10,041 nt of DNA from CAZDGB01 sp964504645 (GTDB lineage Bacteria; Planctomycetota; Planctomycetia; Planctomycetales; Planctomycetaceae): positions 1 through 10,041 of the forward strand of contig CAZDGB010000272.1 in NCBI GenBank assembly GCA_964504645.1, given 5' to 3'. This document shows, piece by piece, positions 1 to 7,428 of this stretch. The position numbers and the translations under genes are program-made. The first letter of the stretch is position 1. The number at the start of each line of letters is the position of its first letter. Below the pieces are notes generated by a model, which saw only the letters and a list, made by a program, of their open reading frames with translations, did not search any database and was not told the DNA's origin.

Positions 1-56
1 ACCGTCGTGCTCGCCACGGTCGTTTCGGCGAAGGAGCCTAAGCCGGGCTTCGACGA

Positions 57-61
57 AAGGA
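57..61 (+). promoter_or_regulatory. Shine-Dalgarno site of the DUF1501 gene
   Basis: AAGGA sits 7 nt before the ATG at 69. It favours that start over the in-frame ATG at 99, whose upstream bases (GCGACGGCGTC) hold no comparable site. Confidence 0.6.
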
Positions 62-68
62 CCTGCTC

Positions 69-1367
69 ATGCCTGCTTTCCGAACTTGCGACGGCGTCAT
101 GCGACGCGACTTTCTCAAGGCCGGCGTCGTCGGCGCCTCGGCCCTCACGCTCGGCAACTATCTCCGCTGGTCCCAAGCTGGAGAGCTCTCCCCCGGCAAG
201 GCCAAGGCGGCGATCTTCATCAACCTCGGCGGCGGGCCGTCGCATCTCGACACGTTCGATCCCAAGCCGCAATCGCCGGACGAATACCGGGGCGAGTTCC
301 AGCCTATCGACACGAATGTCCCTGGCATCCAGATCAGCGAGCATCTGCCGAAGCTCGCGCAGGTCGCAGACAAATTCACGATCCTGCGCGGCGTGAGTCA
401 TACCCTCGCGGCCCACGAGCTCGGCAGCCAGTACATCAATACGGGCAACCGGCCGCTGCCATCGCTGGAGTTTCCCGGTTATGGCGCAGTGGTGGCGAAG
501 GAACTCAGCAGCCCGAATGATCTGCCGCCGTTCGTCGCCGTACCGACCACGCCGCAGAAACCGGGCTACCTCGGCGTACGCTACGCCGCGCTGAGCACAG
601 GCCAGGCGCCGAAGGCTGGCCAGCCGTTCCGCGTGCGGGGCGTGTCGCTGGAGAAAGGCCTGACCGTGGAGCGTTTCGACAAGCGGCAAGCGCTGCTCCG
701 CGATCTCGACCAGACGTTCGCCGGCTACGAGAAGGACTACGACCTGCTCGACGGCCTCGACCGGTTCTCGCAGCAGGCGTATGAAATGATCTCGTCGCCG
801 CAGGCGAAGCAGGCGTTCGACGTCAGTCAGGAATCGCCCGGGTTCGCGGCGCCGTTCGGCGATTCACCGTTCGGGCAAAGCTGTTTGTTGGCGGTGCGAC
901 TCGTCGAATCGGGCGTGCGATTCGTCTCGCTGCAGCACGGCGGCTGGGACACGCACAACGACAACTGGGCTCGTCTGAAGGACAAGCTGCTGCCCCCGTT
1001 CGACATGGGACTTTCCGCCTTGCTCGCCGGATTAGAACAGCGCGGATTGTTGTCGTCGACGGCCGTGTTCGTCGCCGGGGAGTTCGGACGCACGCCGAAA
1101 ATCAATAAGCAGCGCGGCGGTCGCGATCACTATCCACGGGCCATGTTCGTCCTGCAGGCCGGCGGTGCGGTGCGCGGCGGCCAGGTCCTCGGCGCCAGCG
1201 ACGAGAAAGGCGAAGCCCCCGCGGGCGATGGCTTCTCTCCCGACGACGTTGCCGCCACGTTCTTCACCAACCTCGGCATCGACCCTCACAAGGAATACAC
1301 GACCCACACCGGCCGCCCGGTAATGCTCGTGCGAAATGGTCGAGTGATTCCGCAGTTGATGGGGTGA
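69..1367 (+). CDS. DUF1501 family protein with twin-arginine signal
   Basis: This is a 432-residue exported protein of the DUF1501 family, which has an alkaline-phosphatase/sulfatase-like fold. Its biochemical role is not established. The N-terminus carries a Tat signal: RRDFLK at residues 12-17, a hydrophobic stretch, and a possible cleavage after SQA near residue 37. Family signatures follow in order: GGGPSHLDTFDPKP (about 54-67), GGWDTHNDN (about 291-299), GEFGRTPKI (about 337-345) and GRDHYP (about 351-356), then a GGAVRGGQVLGASDEKGEAP-like segment. The length is normal for the family. I chose the ATG at 69 because AAGGA (57-61) lies 7 nt upstream. An in-frame ATG at 99, just before RRDFLK, has a weaker site but is possible. 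In planctomycetes such genes usually follow a DUF1549/DUF1553 cytochrome-like gene, which would lie left of the window. The gene converges on the glycan operon and ends in its own terminator, so it is probably unrelated in function. Confidence 0.93.
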   Translation: MPAFRTCDGVMRRDFLKAGVVGASALTLGNYLRWSQAGELSPGKAKAAIFINLGGGPSHLDTFDPKPQSPDEYRGEFQPIDTNVPGIQISEHLPKLAQVADKFTILRGVSHTLAAHELGSQYINTGNRPLPSLEFPGYGAVVAKELSSPNDLPPFVAVPTTPQKPGYLGVRYAALSTGQAPKAGQPFRVRGVSLEKGLTVERFDKRQALLRDLDQTFAGYEKDYDLLDGLDRFSQQAYEMISSPQAKQAFDVSQESPGFAAPFGDSPFGQSCLLAVRLVESGVRFVSLQHGGWDTHNDNWARLKDKLLPPFDMGLSALLAGLEQRGLLSSTAVFVAGEFGRTPKINKQRGGRDHYPRAMFVLQAGGAVRGGQVLGASDEKGEAPAGDGFSPDDVAATFFTNLGIDPHKEYTTHTGRPVMLVRNGRVIPQLMG

Positions 1368-1394
1368 GGAACCCATCCTCTGAGAGAGCCAGAC

Positions 1395-1436
1395 CGAGGA
1401 ACACACGGATTTCCGTATGTTCCTCGTTTTTTTTTT
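1395..1436 (+). terminator. Strong intrinsic terminator after the DUF1501 gene
   Basis: A 14-base arm (CGAGGAACACACGG, 1395-1408) and its partner (CCGTATGTTCCTCG, 1413-1426) flank a 4-base ATTT loop. There is a single C-A mismatch on the + strand. Ten Ts follow at 1427-1436. This is a classical rho-independent terminator for the + strand gene, 27 nt after its stop. Read on the - strand, the mismatch becomes a G-U pair and the stem is fully paired, but no U-tract follows it. It is therefore at best a weak end signal for the opposing operon, although the stem could protect that transcript's 3' end. Confidence 0.85.
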
Positions 1437-1453
1437 CCAGCTGGGGAGTGAAT

Positions 1454-2611
1454 TCAAATCGACCGGGTATCGATTGGCAGCCGGTCGTACAGCGATTCAA
1501 TGGATTGGATAAATCGTTTCTTGCTGAAACGGGAGACGACCCAATTCCGTGCGGCTTTCCCCATGCTGGCACGAGTCTCCGGCGAACGGAGTAGCTCGAT
1601 TGCCCGCGAAGCAAATCCTTGAACGTCGTCCGGAGGCAAGAGATAGCCGGTTCGGCCGGCGTCGACGACCTCATCCAGCGGAGCGATCTCGGACGTCAGT
1701 ACCGGAACCTCGCAAGACTGGGCCTCGGCGATTGATAGGCCGAATCCTTCTTCGCGCGTTGGAAGCACGAACAGGTCGCTGGATGCCAGCAAATCGCGAG
1801 TCGTCTCGTCGGGCACAAAGCCCCAGAAGCGGACGTTGCCGGCAATCCCCCATTCCGCCGCGAGCGTTCGCAGTCGCTCGGCGTGCCGCCTGTCTCCCGA
1901 TTGAGCGCTGCCGACAATGTGAAACATCGTTTCCGGCAAGTGTTCGATTACGGCCTGTGCCATCCGCAGGAAGCACTCGTGACCTTTGTGCGGCGCCAGC
2001 GCCCCGACGATGCTGACATGCCGCTGCGCTGTGGAAAGCCCTAAACGGTTGCGGACCTCATCAAGATCATTGGACGGAATGAACCACTCTGTGTCGATGG
2101 GGTTCCACACGCTTTCGATCGGAATGTGCTGGCGGCCATCCAGGCAGCCTTCCAACGTGCGTTTCATGAAGAGGCTGGGAGTCACGACGAGTTGGGGCGG
2201 CCGCCGGAATGACCACGAGATCGTCTGTGAGGTGACGTCGGGATGATGTACGTGGCACATCTTTTGCCCCCCGCAGAGATCTGCTGCAACCGACGACAAA
2301 CGATAGGTCATCGGGTCGTTTGCATGCAGCAGATCGATGCGTCGCCGACGCCATTCTTGGATCAGTCGCCCCACGGCCAGGAGTGAGGCGATTCGCCTTC
2401 CAGGGCGCGGTCTGATGTCGATGGTCGCATAGGGCACATCCAGGCGAGACAAATAGTCCTCGATGGGCCCCGGCACCGGAATCAGGCTGAACGGTTCAAA
2501 ACGCGATCGGTCGAGTCCTTCCAGCAGGCTCAGTAGCACCTTGTTGCCGCCGCCGACGAGCGACGAGGAATGCGTATACAAGATGCGAACGCAATTGTCA
2601 GACGACTTCAT
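1454..2611 (-). CDS. GT4-family glycosyltransferase, last gene of the operon
   Basis: This 385-residue cytoplasmic, retaining glycosyltransferase has the GT-B fold (CAZy GT4) and would transfer a nucleotide-activated sugar to the growing glycan. The donor sugar cannot be told. The N-terminal acceptor domain holds the glycine-rich loop (SSSLVGGGNK, 15-24). The C-terminal donor domain starts near IVGALAPHKG (201-210), followed by FHIVGSAQSGD (230-240) and WGFVPDE (263-269). The EEGFGLSIAEAQ segment contains an intact E-x7-E motif (Glu288 and Glu296). I chose the ATG at 2611 because AGGA lies 7 nt upstream and homology starts right after it; an ATG at 2647 would add 12 unlikely residues. The gene overlaps the end of the previous one by 14 nt in another frame, which suggests translational coupling. 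Its stop is 86 nt from the stop of the convergent DUF1501 gene. Confidence 0.92.
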   Translation of the reverse strand: MKSSDNCVRILYTHSSSLVGGGNKVLLSLLEGLDRSRFEPFSLIPVPGPIEDYLSRLDVPYATIDIRPRPGRRIASLLAVGRLIQEWRRRRIDLLHANDPMTYRLSSVAADLCGGQKMCHVHHPDVTSQTISWSFRRPPQLVVTPSLFMKRTLEGCLDGRQHIPIESVWNPIDTEWFIPSNDLDEVRNRLGLSTAQRHVSIVGALAPHKGHECFLRMAQAVIEHLPETMFHIVGSAQSGDRRHAERLRTLAAEWGIAGNVRFWGFVPDETTRDLLASSDLFVLPTREEGFGLSIAEAQSCEVPVLTSEIAPLDEVVDAGRTGYLLPPDDVQGFASRAIELLRSPETRASMGKAARNWVVSRFSKKRFIQSIESLYDRLPIDTRSI

Positions 2612-3917
2612 ACGGTTTTCCTGACGGCGAGCGGGCAGAATCAGCAACCTCCGCCGCCAGCCCGGCGATGCGCTGCCGAATTCGGTCCCATGAATAGCGC
2701 TCTTCCACGGAGCGCCGCCCCCGCTGTGCTGCCGCCAGCGATTGTATGGGCTCCCGCAAGATCCGGCAGCAGCAGCGCGCCAGATCGGACGGCTGATCGG
2801 CCCGCATCACGCCCTCGTCCTCCCCGAGATCCAGACCGAAGGCGCCAATGGTCGTACTGACGACTGGCACGGCATACGCCAGCGATTCCGGAATCTTCAA
2901 GCGCGTGCCGCCGCCTGCCAACAACGGTACGATGCTCAGTGCTGCCCTCTGAAAAAACGGGGTCAAATGCTCTACGAATCCGTGGACATGGATGCCGGCC
3001 GCTCCCGACTGCGCCTGCAGCCAGCCCGATGCGCCTCCCCCGACGATGTCCAGCTGCGCATGCGGGCATTCCTGCCGAATCTGCGGCCACACCGTTTTCA
3101 GAAACCATTCCATTCCGAACGCATTCGGCGCATAGCCCAACGCTCCCACAAATAGCACACGCTGCTCGGGAGCGCGGTCCGGCAGGGGATGCGGCACGGT
3201 GGCGCCGTTCGGGATGACGACCACATTCCTCTCCGGCTGTCGGAGACGATCGTCCTCGGAGCACCGGATGACCCGCGCGAATTTCTGCGTCAGCGTCCGT
3301 TCGAAAGGCCGCAGCTTGACGAGGTTGGCATAGTTCAAAACTTTGGAGCCATACCACGGGGTGCTGCGCAGCAGATGGTATTCCCGGACATATTCGAAAT
3401 CGTCGGCGTCGAGAATCGTCCGCGCGGGATCGTTCCACCCCAGCGCGATGGCGCAGTTGGCTTTGGAGATCCAGACGGCGTCGTACTTCTCCGACGCCAC
3501 CCATCGTGAAAACCAGCCGGCCAAAGCCGTGTTTCGCGGACCGAGAAACTGGAACGGCCGCGACTCTCGCGCCAACAGTCCGCACCGCCCCAACGTGGAT
3601 TCGTAGGCTCGCCGCTGCCGAGCCGTCGGTGACAGCCATTTGCGGCTCAATCGCGTCACCCGCCGACACCCCTCGAACGCCTGTTGATTCTGCAAGCCTT
3701 GCGATTGGAAGGTCACGACGTCAACGGTGCTGCACGACAGTAGCGCCTGTAGCGTATGCCAGCGGCGAATATCGCCCCCGAAATGCAATGGCCATTCCAG
3801 CGAGGGGGCTACAAAGAGGATGCTCATGCCGTCCGTAGCGGTTTGATCTGTGCGGACAGTCAAATCAGTCATCTTGCGGCAGCACAACTCTAGCGGCCGG
3901 ATGGCCAGACCCTGCAT
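2598..3917 (-). CDS. GT4-like glycosyltransferase (Glyco_trans_1_4 type)
   Basis: This 439-residue GT-B glycosyltransferase presumably acts in the cytoplasm on the same polysaccharide. Homology begins at MSILFVAPSLEWPLHFGGD (from residue 31), with the typical opening glycine loop. ILDADDFEYVRE (168-179) matches the family's 'D-x-D...RE' segment, and VIPNGA (234-239) leads into the donor domain at LFVGALGYAPNAFGMEWF (255-272). DIVGGG (290-295), HGFVEHL (312-318) and GGGTRLKIPESLA (335-347) follow. The first Glu of the usual E-x7-E pair is Gly here, while the second (Glu344) is kept; this is common in the subfamily. The start is uncertain: the ATG at 3917 follows the previous stop by 6 nt, but ATGs at 3872 and 3827 are in frame, and the last would remove the 30 residues without visible homology. 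The gene is distantly similar to the glycosyltransferase at 6119-7390. Confidence 0.88.
   Translation of the reverse strand: MQGLAIRPLELCCRKMTDLTVRTDQTATDGMSILFVAPSLEWPLHFGGDIRRWHTLQALLSCSTVDVVTFQSQGLQNQQAFEGCRRVTRLSRKWLSPTARQRRAYESTLGRCGLLARESRPFQFLGPRNTALAGWFSRWVASEKYDAVWISKANCAIALGWNDPARTILDADDFEYVREYHLLRSTPWYGSKVLNYANLVKLRPFERTLTQKFARVIRCSEDDRLRQPERNVVVIPNGATVPHPLPDRAPEQRVLFVGALGYAPNAFGMEWFLKTVWPQIRQECPHAQLDIVGGGASGWLQAQSGAAGIHVHGFVEHLTPFFQRAALSIVPLLAGGGTRLKIPESLAYAVPVVSTTIGAFGLDLGEDEGVMRADQPSDLARCCCRILREPIQSLAAAQRGRRSVEERYSWDRIRQRIAGLAAEVADSARSPSGKPYEVV
2619..2622 (-). promoter_or_regulatory. Shine-Dalgarno site that decides the start at 2611
   Basis: On the - strand AGGA is followed by 7 nt and then the ATG at 2611. 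It lies inside the last codons of the upstream glycosyltransferase gene, so ribosomes ending that gene could restart here. Confidence 0.5.
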
Positions 3918-3923
3918 CGAACG

Positions 3924-4941
3924 TCACTCGGTTTCAGCGGATGTGTAGGACGACAATTCCGGGGCGATTCCGAGCACTTTACGGTAGGTCCAATGCAAGG
4001 GAAGTTTCAACATGGCCTGGAGCGATTGTCTGCGTTTCTCCCGGCAACTCAACGCTAGTCGCAGCGCGTCGAACGCCTCGCGATAGTAACCTCCCTGTCG
4101 GAACCAATAGGCACGTCCAATGAGTTCCTCGGAAAGCTGATGCAAGATTCCGGAATCCCGGCGCAGCTCTGACGAACTTTGCACATAGTGTACTCGGAGT
4201 CGATCGAACTCGGAAAACATAATCACCTTCCGGTGGCAAGCATTCCCCGCATGTTCGCGGCGCCAATAGGCGACGATGGGAGCCAGCGCTGCATGGCCAC
4301 GACTGCACAGCCAGCACAACATGTCATAGTCCGCCGCGATCAACAGAGACTCATCCATCCCGCCTTTGCTTTGCCAATCGCATCGTCGAAACATAAAGCC
4401 CGGAAAACCGATCGTAAACTGGCCTCGTTCAATCAACAGCCGAAGCGCAATTTGCTTCTGAATCACGTAGTGTCCGTCGCGCGGAACACCGGCTTGACGA
4501 ACGGATTCCCTGACTTCCAGTCGAGGACGAACTGTCTCGCGATCCTCCAAACGTCCGCACCAGGAAAACGCAAAACTGACATCCGGGTGCTGCTCCAAGA
4601 TCTCAGCCTGAACTTCGATCTTGCGCTGATCCAAAACGTCATCCTGATCGACGACGGCAATCAAACCGCCGCGGGCCGCCTCGATTCCGACATTCATGGG
4701 GCGCGCCGGACCGCCGCTATTCTCAGTCAGCGCGATCAACCGAACCGGCACGGCGCTCGACTGGCCGGCCTCCGCGACGACCTCCCGAGTGCCGTCCGTC
4801 GAGGCATCATCGACCACGACGATTTCCCGCGGCAGCCGCGTTTGGGCGAACACGGAGTCCAACGCCTCGCGAATGAATTTCGCGCCGTNNNNNNNNNNCG
4901 TTGTAAGTCGGGATGACGACGGTACAGTCAGACGTCTTCAC
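3924..4941 (-). CDS. Family 2 (GT-A) glycosyltransferase, interrupted by an assembly gap
   Basis: This inverting-type GT2 glycosyltransferase would use a nucleotide-sugar donor in the cytoplasm. The start is a GTG at 4941, overlapping the previous stop in a GTGA quartet. It reads MKTSDCTVVIPTYN up to the ten Ns at 4889-4898. After the Ns a different frame continues GAKFIREALDSVFAQT, then IVVVDDASTDGT (the nucleotide-binding Asp pair), GPARPMNVGIEAARG and VDQDDVL (the metal-binding DxD position). Both sides carry the same base triplet, so joining them there gives PTYNGAKFIREAL in one frame, the usual GT2 opening, and a protein of 334 residues. With the ten Ns taken literally the gene would be frameshifted. 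I infer that the gene is intact in the organism. The C-terminal third (about residues 230-334) is Arg-rich, contains predicted helices and has no recognised motif. Confidence 0.88.
4889..4898. other. Assembly gap (10 Ns) inside the GT2 gene
   Basis: The ten Ns have flanks that both carry CGT at the join (CGCGCCGT before, CGTTGTAAG after, + strand). A length of 10 breaks the frame of the gene on the - strand. Merging the flanks on the shared CGT keeps the frame and gives a canonical protein. The Ns therefore look like a placeholder of fixed size between two contigs that really touch. Confidence 0.9.
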
Positions 4942-6122
4942 GGCGTCGCTTCAATCAGTTCGGAAACCGCTTTGCTCGGCGGCACACAAACTCTGCCTAG
5001 CGCTCTGCGCGTCGCGTCCAGGTATGCGCGGCCCCAGCGCTGGCACGGTTCGAGGTGATTTCCTTCGGCCCACTCGTTCCAGGCATTGATGAAGCATATT
5101 TGCGGCATCGCGGGTGTGTTGCGTACCTTCTGGACGACCGTTGTCAACCATTCTTCGTAAAGTTCTGGCGTCGAACCGTCCAGAATGGTAGCGCCGCTTT
5201 TCCGCCGCGACGCATTGTCCCACATCGGCGTTACGCACGGGAAGCGTACATAATCGGGATCGGGTTTGGATAGCATGTTCTGCATTAACTGTTCGTAGCT
5301 GTGGATCAAGTGGTTGCAGTCCCCATCCAATCGCGGGCGAAGCCGGCTCAGCCCGGTTAATCCGTACCGGCGCAAGCGCTCACCGAGAAGACGCCAGTCG
5401 GGCGCGAATTCCACGGCGGCATCGAATCCCCAAATTCGAGGATCGACGTGTTCCGCCGCTCCGCTCTGCACGCTGCACAGGAAAACCTCGCCGATGCCTT
5501 CCGCTCGTGCGATATCTCGCCACGTGCCGACGGTCGATTTCGCCTGTGGAAACTGCGAGGCCTTGTAAACGAGAAACAGAGGCCGGCCGTCGACGCGGAA
5601 ATAGCGCTCATCGGCAAAAAAACGACAGAGAAACCGAAAATGATCGACGTCGTCTTGTTCGTTGTATTTCTGTTCGAGCAAAACCTGGTGGGAGCCGCCG
5701 TCCCACACGCGCGTCCAGTTCTCATTAGCCCAGCACAAACAGAACGGGAATTCTGGCTGGCCGGAGGCGAGAATCTCGTCAACGGGACGATTCAGCAAAC
5801 GGCGGCCGTTGAACCAGTAGTGGTAATAGCAGAAGCCGCCGATGCCGTACTCTCTGGCCAAAGCCGCTTGCGCAGCACGCGTCTCGGGAACGCGAAGATC
5901 ATAGAAGCCCAAATCCGCCGGTAGATGCGGCTGGTAATGGCCCTGATACAACGGCCTCGCTTTCGCGACATTCGTCCATTCGGTAAATCCGCGCCCCCAC
6001 CATTCATCGTTTTCGGGAATGGGATGAAATTGCGGCAGCACCATGCAAATGGCCTGGAGGCTTTTCATGCCGGGGGATTCAGATTGCACCACGGTTGGGT
6101 AATGCATCGCGCGGCTATTCAT
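4938..6122 (-). CDS. WbsX-family polysaccharide protein (GH99-like)
   Basis: This 394-residue protein belongs to the WbsX family (Pfam Glyco_tran_WbsX, related to GH99), which is found in O-antigen, capsule and rhamnan loci. Whether members act as glycosyltransferases or as glycan-cleaving/trimming enzymes is unsettled. Visible signatures are LPQFHPIPENDEWWGRGFTEW (about 29-49), GIGGFCYYHYWFNGRRLL (93-110), LCWANENWTRVWDG (129-142), and FINAWNEWAEGNHLEP (344-359), whose acidic residues (Glu350, Glu353) are candidates for the active site. No signal peptide is seen, so it probably acts in the cytoplasm. The start at 6122 forms an ATGA overlap with the stop of the upstream gene; an internal Met at residue 19 is closer to the start of homology and is an alternative. 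The end overlaps the next gene by GTGA. Confidence 0.93.
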   Translation of the reverse strand: MNSRAMHYPTVVQSESPGMKSLQAICMVLPQFHPIPENDEWWGRGFTEWTNVAKARPLYQGHYQPHLPADLGFYDLRVPETRAAQAALAREYGIGGFCYYHYWFNGRRLLNRPVDEILASGQPEFPFCLCWANENWTRVWDGGSHQVLLEQKYNEQDDVDHFRFLCRFFADERYFRVDGRPLFLVYKASQFPQAKSTVGTWRDIARAEGIGEVFLCSVQSGAAEHVDPRIWGFDAAVEFAPDWRLLGERLRRYGLTGLSRLRPRLDGDCNHLIHSYEQLMQNMLSKPDPDYVRFPCVTPMWDNASRRKSGATILDGSTPELYEEWLTTVVQKVRNTPAMPQICFINAWNEWAEGNHLEPCQRWGRAYLDATRRALGRVCVPPSKAVSELIEATP

Positions 6123-7390
6123 CCTTTTGCCATCCAGCGTTTGTACCTCAGTTGAAACTCATGCAATCCTCCTGAACGGAATGATTGATAAGCGGAGTGC
6201 GCCAGCCGAAAACACGCAAAAGGATTTAAAATCTTCCACGCGAGAGAGGCGGCGCGAGGACGCTTGCGCACAGGTCGGGCGCGAGCATGCTCGATCGAGT
6301 TCGACAATTCTGGCTTCACCGAGACTGGTGATAGTACCCGCTCGACATACTTCTTTCCGTTTAGTGACAAGTCCTGCCACAGCGATTTGTTGTCATACAC
6401 CTGTAGAATTGCCGCCGCAAAATCCTCGGGGGTATCGGCCACAAGCACCTCTTTGCCGGCGACAAGCCCCATTCCCTCCGCGCCGACGGATGTGGTGACG
6501 CATGGCGTTCCTGTGCTGAGATATTCTCCAATTTTCCCTTTGACCCCCGCGCCATATCGCAAGGGGGCAATCGAGGCCCGATGGGCTTCCAGCACCGCCT
6601 GCATGTCATCCACAAAGCCAGTGACGGTCACACCCTCGAGCGCGGCATACTTCTCGAAACTTGCGGGGGGATGGCTGCCGGCGATAGTAAACCGAATGTC
6701 TTTGCGCTCCGCTCGAACCAGCGGGAAGATCTGCTCCATGAAATAATCCACAGCGTCGACGTTCGGTGCAAATCGGTAGCCGCCGAGGTAAACGATGCCA
6801 TCGCGAGCTTCCAGGTCTGGCGTTTCTTTCTTCGGCACATGAACATTCCCGATGACAAACACGCGTTTACCGGGTTCAAGGCTATCGTGACGCAGTTGCG
6901 AGCGCTCCGTGTCGCTAACGACCCAAACCGAATCGGCGGCATTGAGCGCCGTCCATTCCGCAGCGAAGGTCGCTTCCGCGGCCGCTCGGTCCGATTCCAA
7001 TCCGGATAGCTCCGCCGCACGGCGCTCGCGAACGTAGTGCAAGTCCACTGTATCGAGGATGCAATGGCAGGCCGGCGCCATGCCCCGGATCGTCGCAATC
7101 GAACTAGAGAAGACAAAGTGGTGCGAAAGGACTGCGACGTCTGGCTGAAACACCGTTAAAAAGCCATGCAATAGCCCCAAAGTGCCGTCAGCTGCGTCCG
7201 GTGATCCATCAAAGCACTTCACGCCATATGATTCGAGCGCGGCACGATACTTCGCATCACTCTGCTGATGCGACCAGAACGCCACGTCGTGACCGGCATC
7301 ACGCAACGCCTTCGTCAGCTCAAACAACCGCAAGGCCCCAGAATGGGTGTCGAACGCTGGGTATTCGAAGTAGACAATCAACACCTTCAT
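6119..7390 (-). CDS. GT4-like glycosyltransferase with basic C-terminal tail
   Basis: This 423-residue GT-B glycosyltransferase starts at MKVLIVYFEYPAFDTHSGALR with the glycine-loop region. The segment ILDTVDLHYVRERR (111-124) is a hallmark of one Glyco_trans_1_4 group. The donor domain follows: IVYLGGYRFAPNVDAVDYF (199-217), FTIAGSHPP (234-242), TGFVDDM (257-263), and GAGVKGKIGEYLSTGTP (280-296), with Glu289 kept and the first Glu of E-x7-E replaced. After about residue 357 comes a roughly 65-residue tail rich in Arg, Lys and aromatics (e.g. RARPVRKRPRAASLAWKIL) that the enzyme core does not need; it could dock to the membrane. CTGAGG lies 10 nt before the ATG. The 38-nt gap upstream is the longest in the operon and coincides with the GC step. 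Donor and acceptor are unknown. Confidence 0.91.
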   Translation of the reverse strand: MKVLIVYFEYPAFDTHSGALRLFELTKALRDAGHDVAFWSHQQSDAKYRAALESYGVKCFDGSPDAADGTLGLLHGFLTVFQPDVAVLSHHFVFSSSIATIRGMAPACHCILDTVDLHYVRERRAAELSGLESDRAAAEATFAAEWTALNAADSVWVVSDTERSQLRHDSLEPGKRVFVIGNVHVPKKETPDLEARDGIVYLGGYRFAPNVDAVDYFMEQIFPLVRAERKDIRFTIAGSHPPASFEKYAALEGVTVTGFVDDMQAVLEAHRASIAPLRYGAGVKGKIGEYLSTGTPCVTTSVGAEGMGLVAGKEVLVADTPEDFAAAILQVYDNKSLWQDLSLNGKKYVERVLSPVSVKPELSNSIEHARARPVRKRPRAASLAWKILNPFACFRLAHSAYQSFRSGGLHEFQLRYKRWMAKG

Positions 7391-7400
7391 TTGAACGCAG

Positions 7401-7406
7401 CCTCAG
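7401..7406 (-). promoter_or_regulatory. Shine-Dalgarno site for the glycosyltransferase at 7390
   Basis: CTGAGG on the - strand, with GAGG as the core, is 10 nt upstream of the ATG at 7390. It gives this gene its own initiation site, unlike its overlapping downstream neighbours. Confidence 0.45.
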
Positions 7407-7428
7407 AGATTCAATCACTACATTTGCA

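Noticed and set aside
1..68. Possible tail of an upstream gene (frame 3 reaches a TAA at 39-41; frames 1 and 2 stay open)
   Set aside because: Only a dozen codons are visible and none match a known C-terminus, so no partial gene can be supported, although a DUF1549/DUF1553 gene is often found at this position.
1379..1387. Short palindrome CTCTGAGAG after the DUF1501 stop
   Set aside because: It is too short to be meaningful and no second copy was seen; the real hairpin follows at 1395-1426.
1032..1674. Overlapping - strand open frames opposite the end of the DUF1501 gene
   Set aside because: High GC produces spurious open frames here; the + strand carries strong DUF1501 motifs, and the - strand frames cross the terminator hairpin.
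2641..3669. 342-codon open frame on the - strand inside the glycosyltransferase at 2598-3917
   Set aside because: It is an out-of-frame copy of the same strand, rich in Arg, Gly and Ala with no domain; the in-frame product has GT-B motifs.
4179..4916. Long open frame on the + strand opposite the GT2 gene, running into the Ns
   Set aside because: It is antisense to a gene with clear GT2 motifs, has no family signature and no good start, so it is a shadow frame.
7391..7428. Internal promoter in the 38-nt gap (a TATAGT-like hexamer on the - strand)
   Set aside because: There is no convincing -35 partner, and planctomycete promoter consensus is too poorly defined to call one from a single hexamer.
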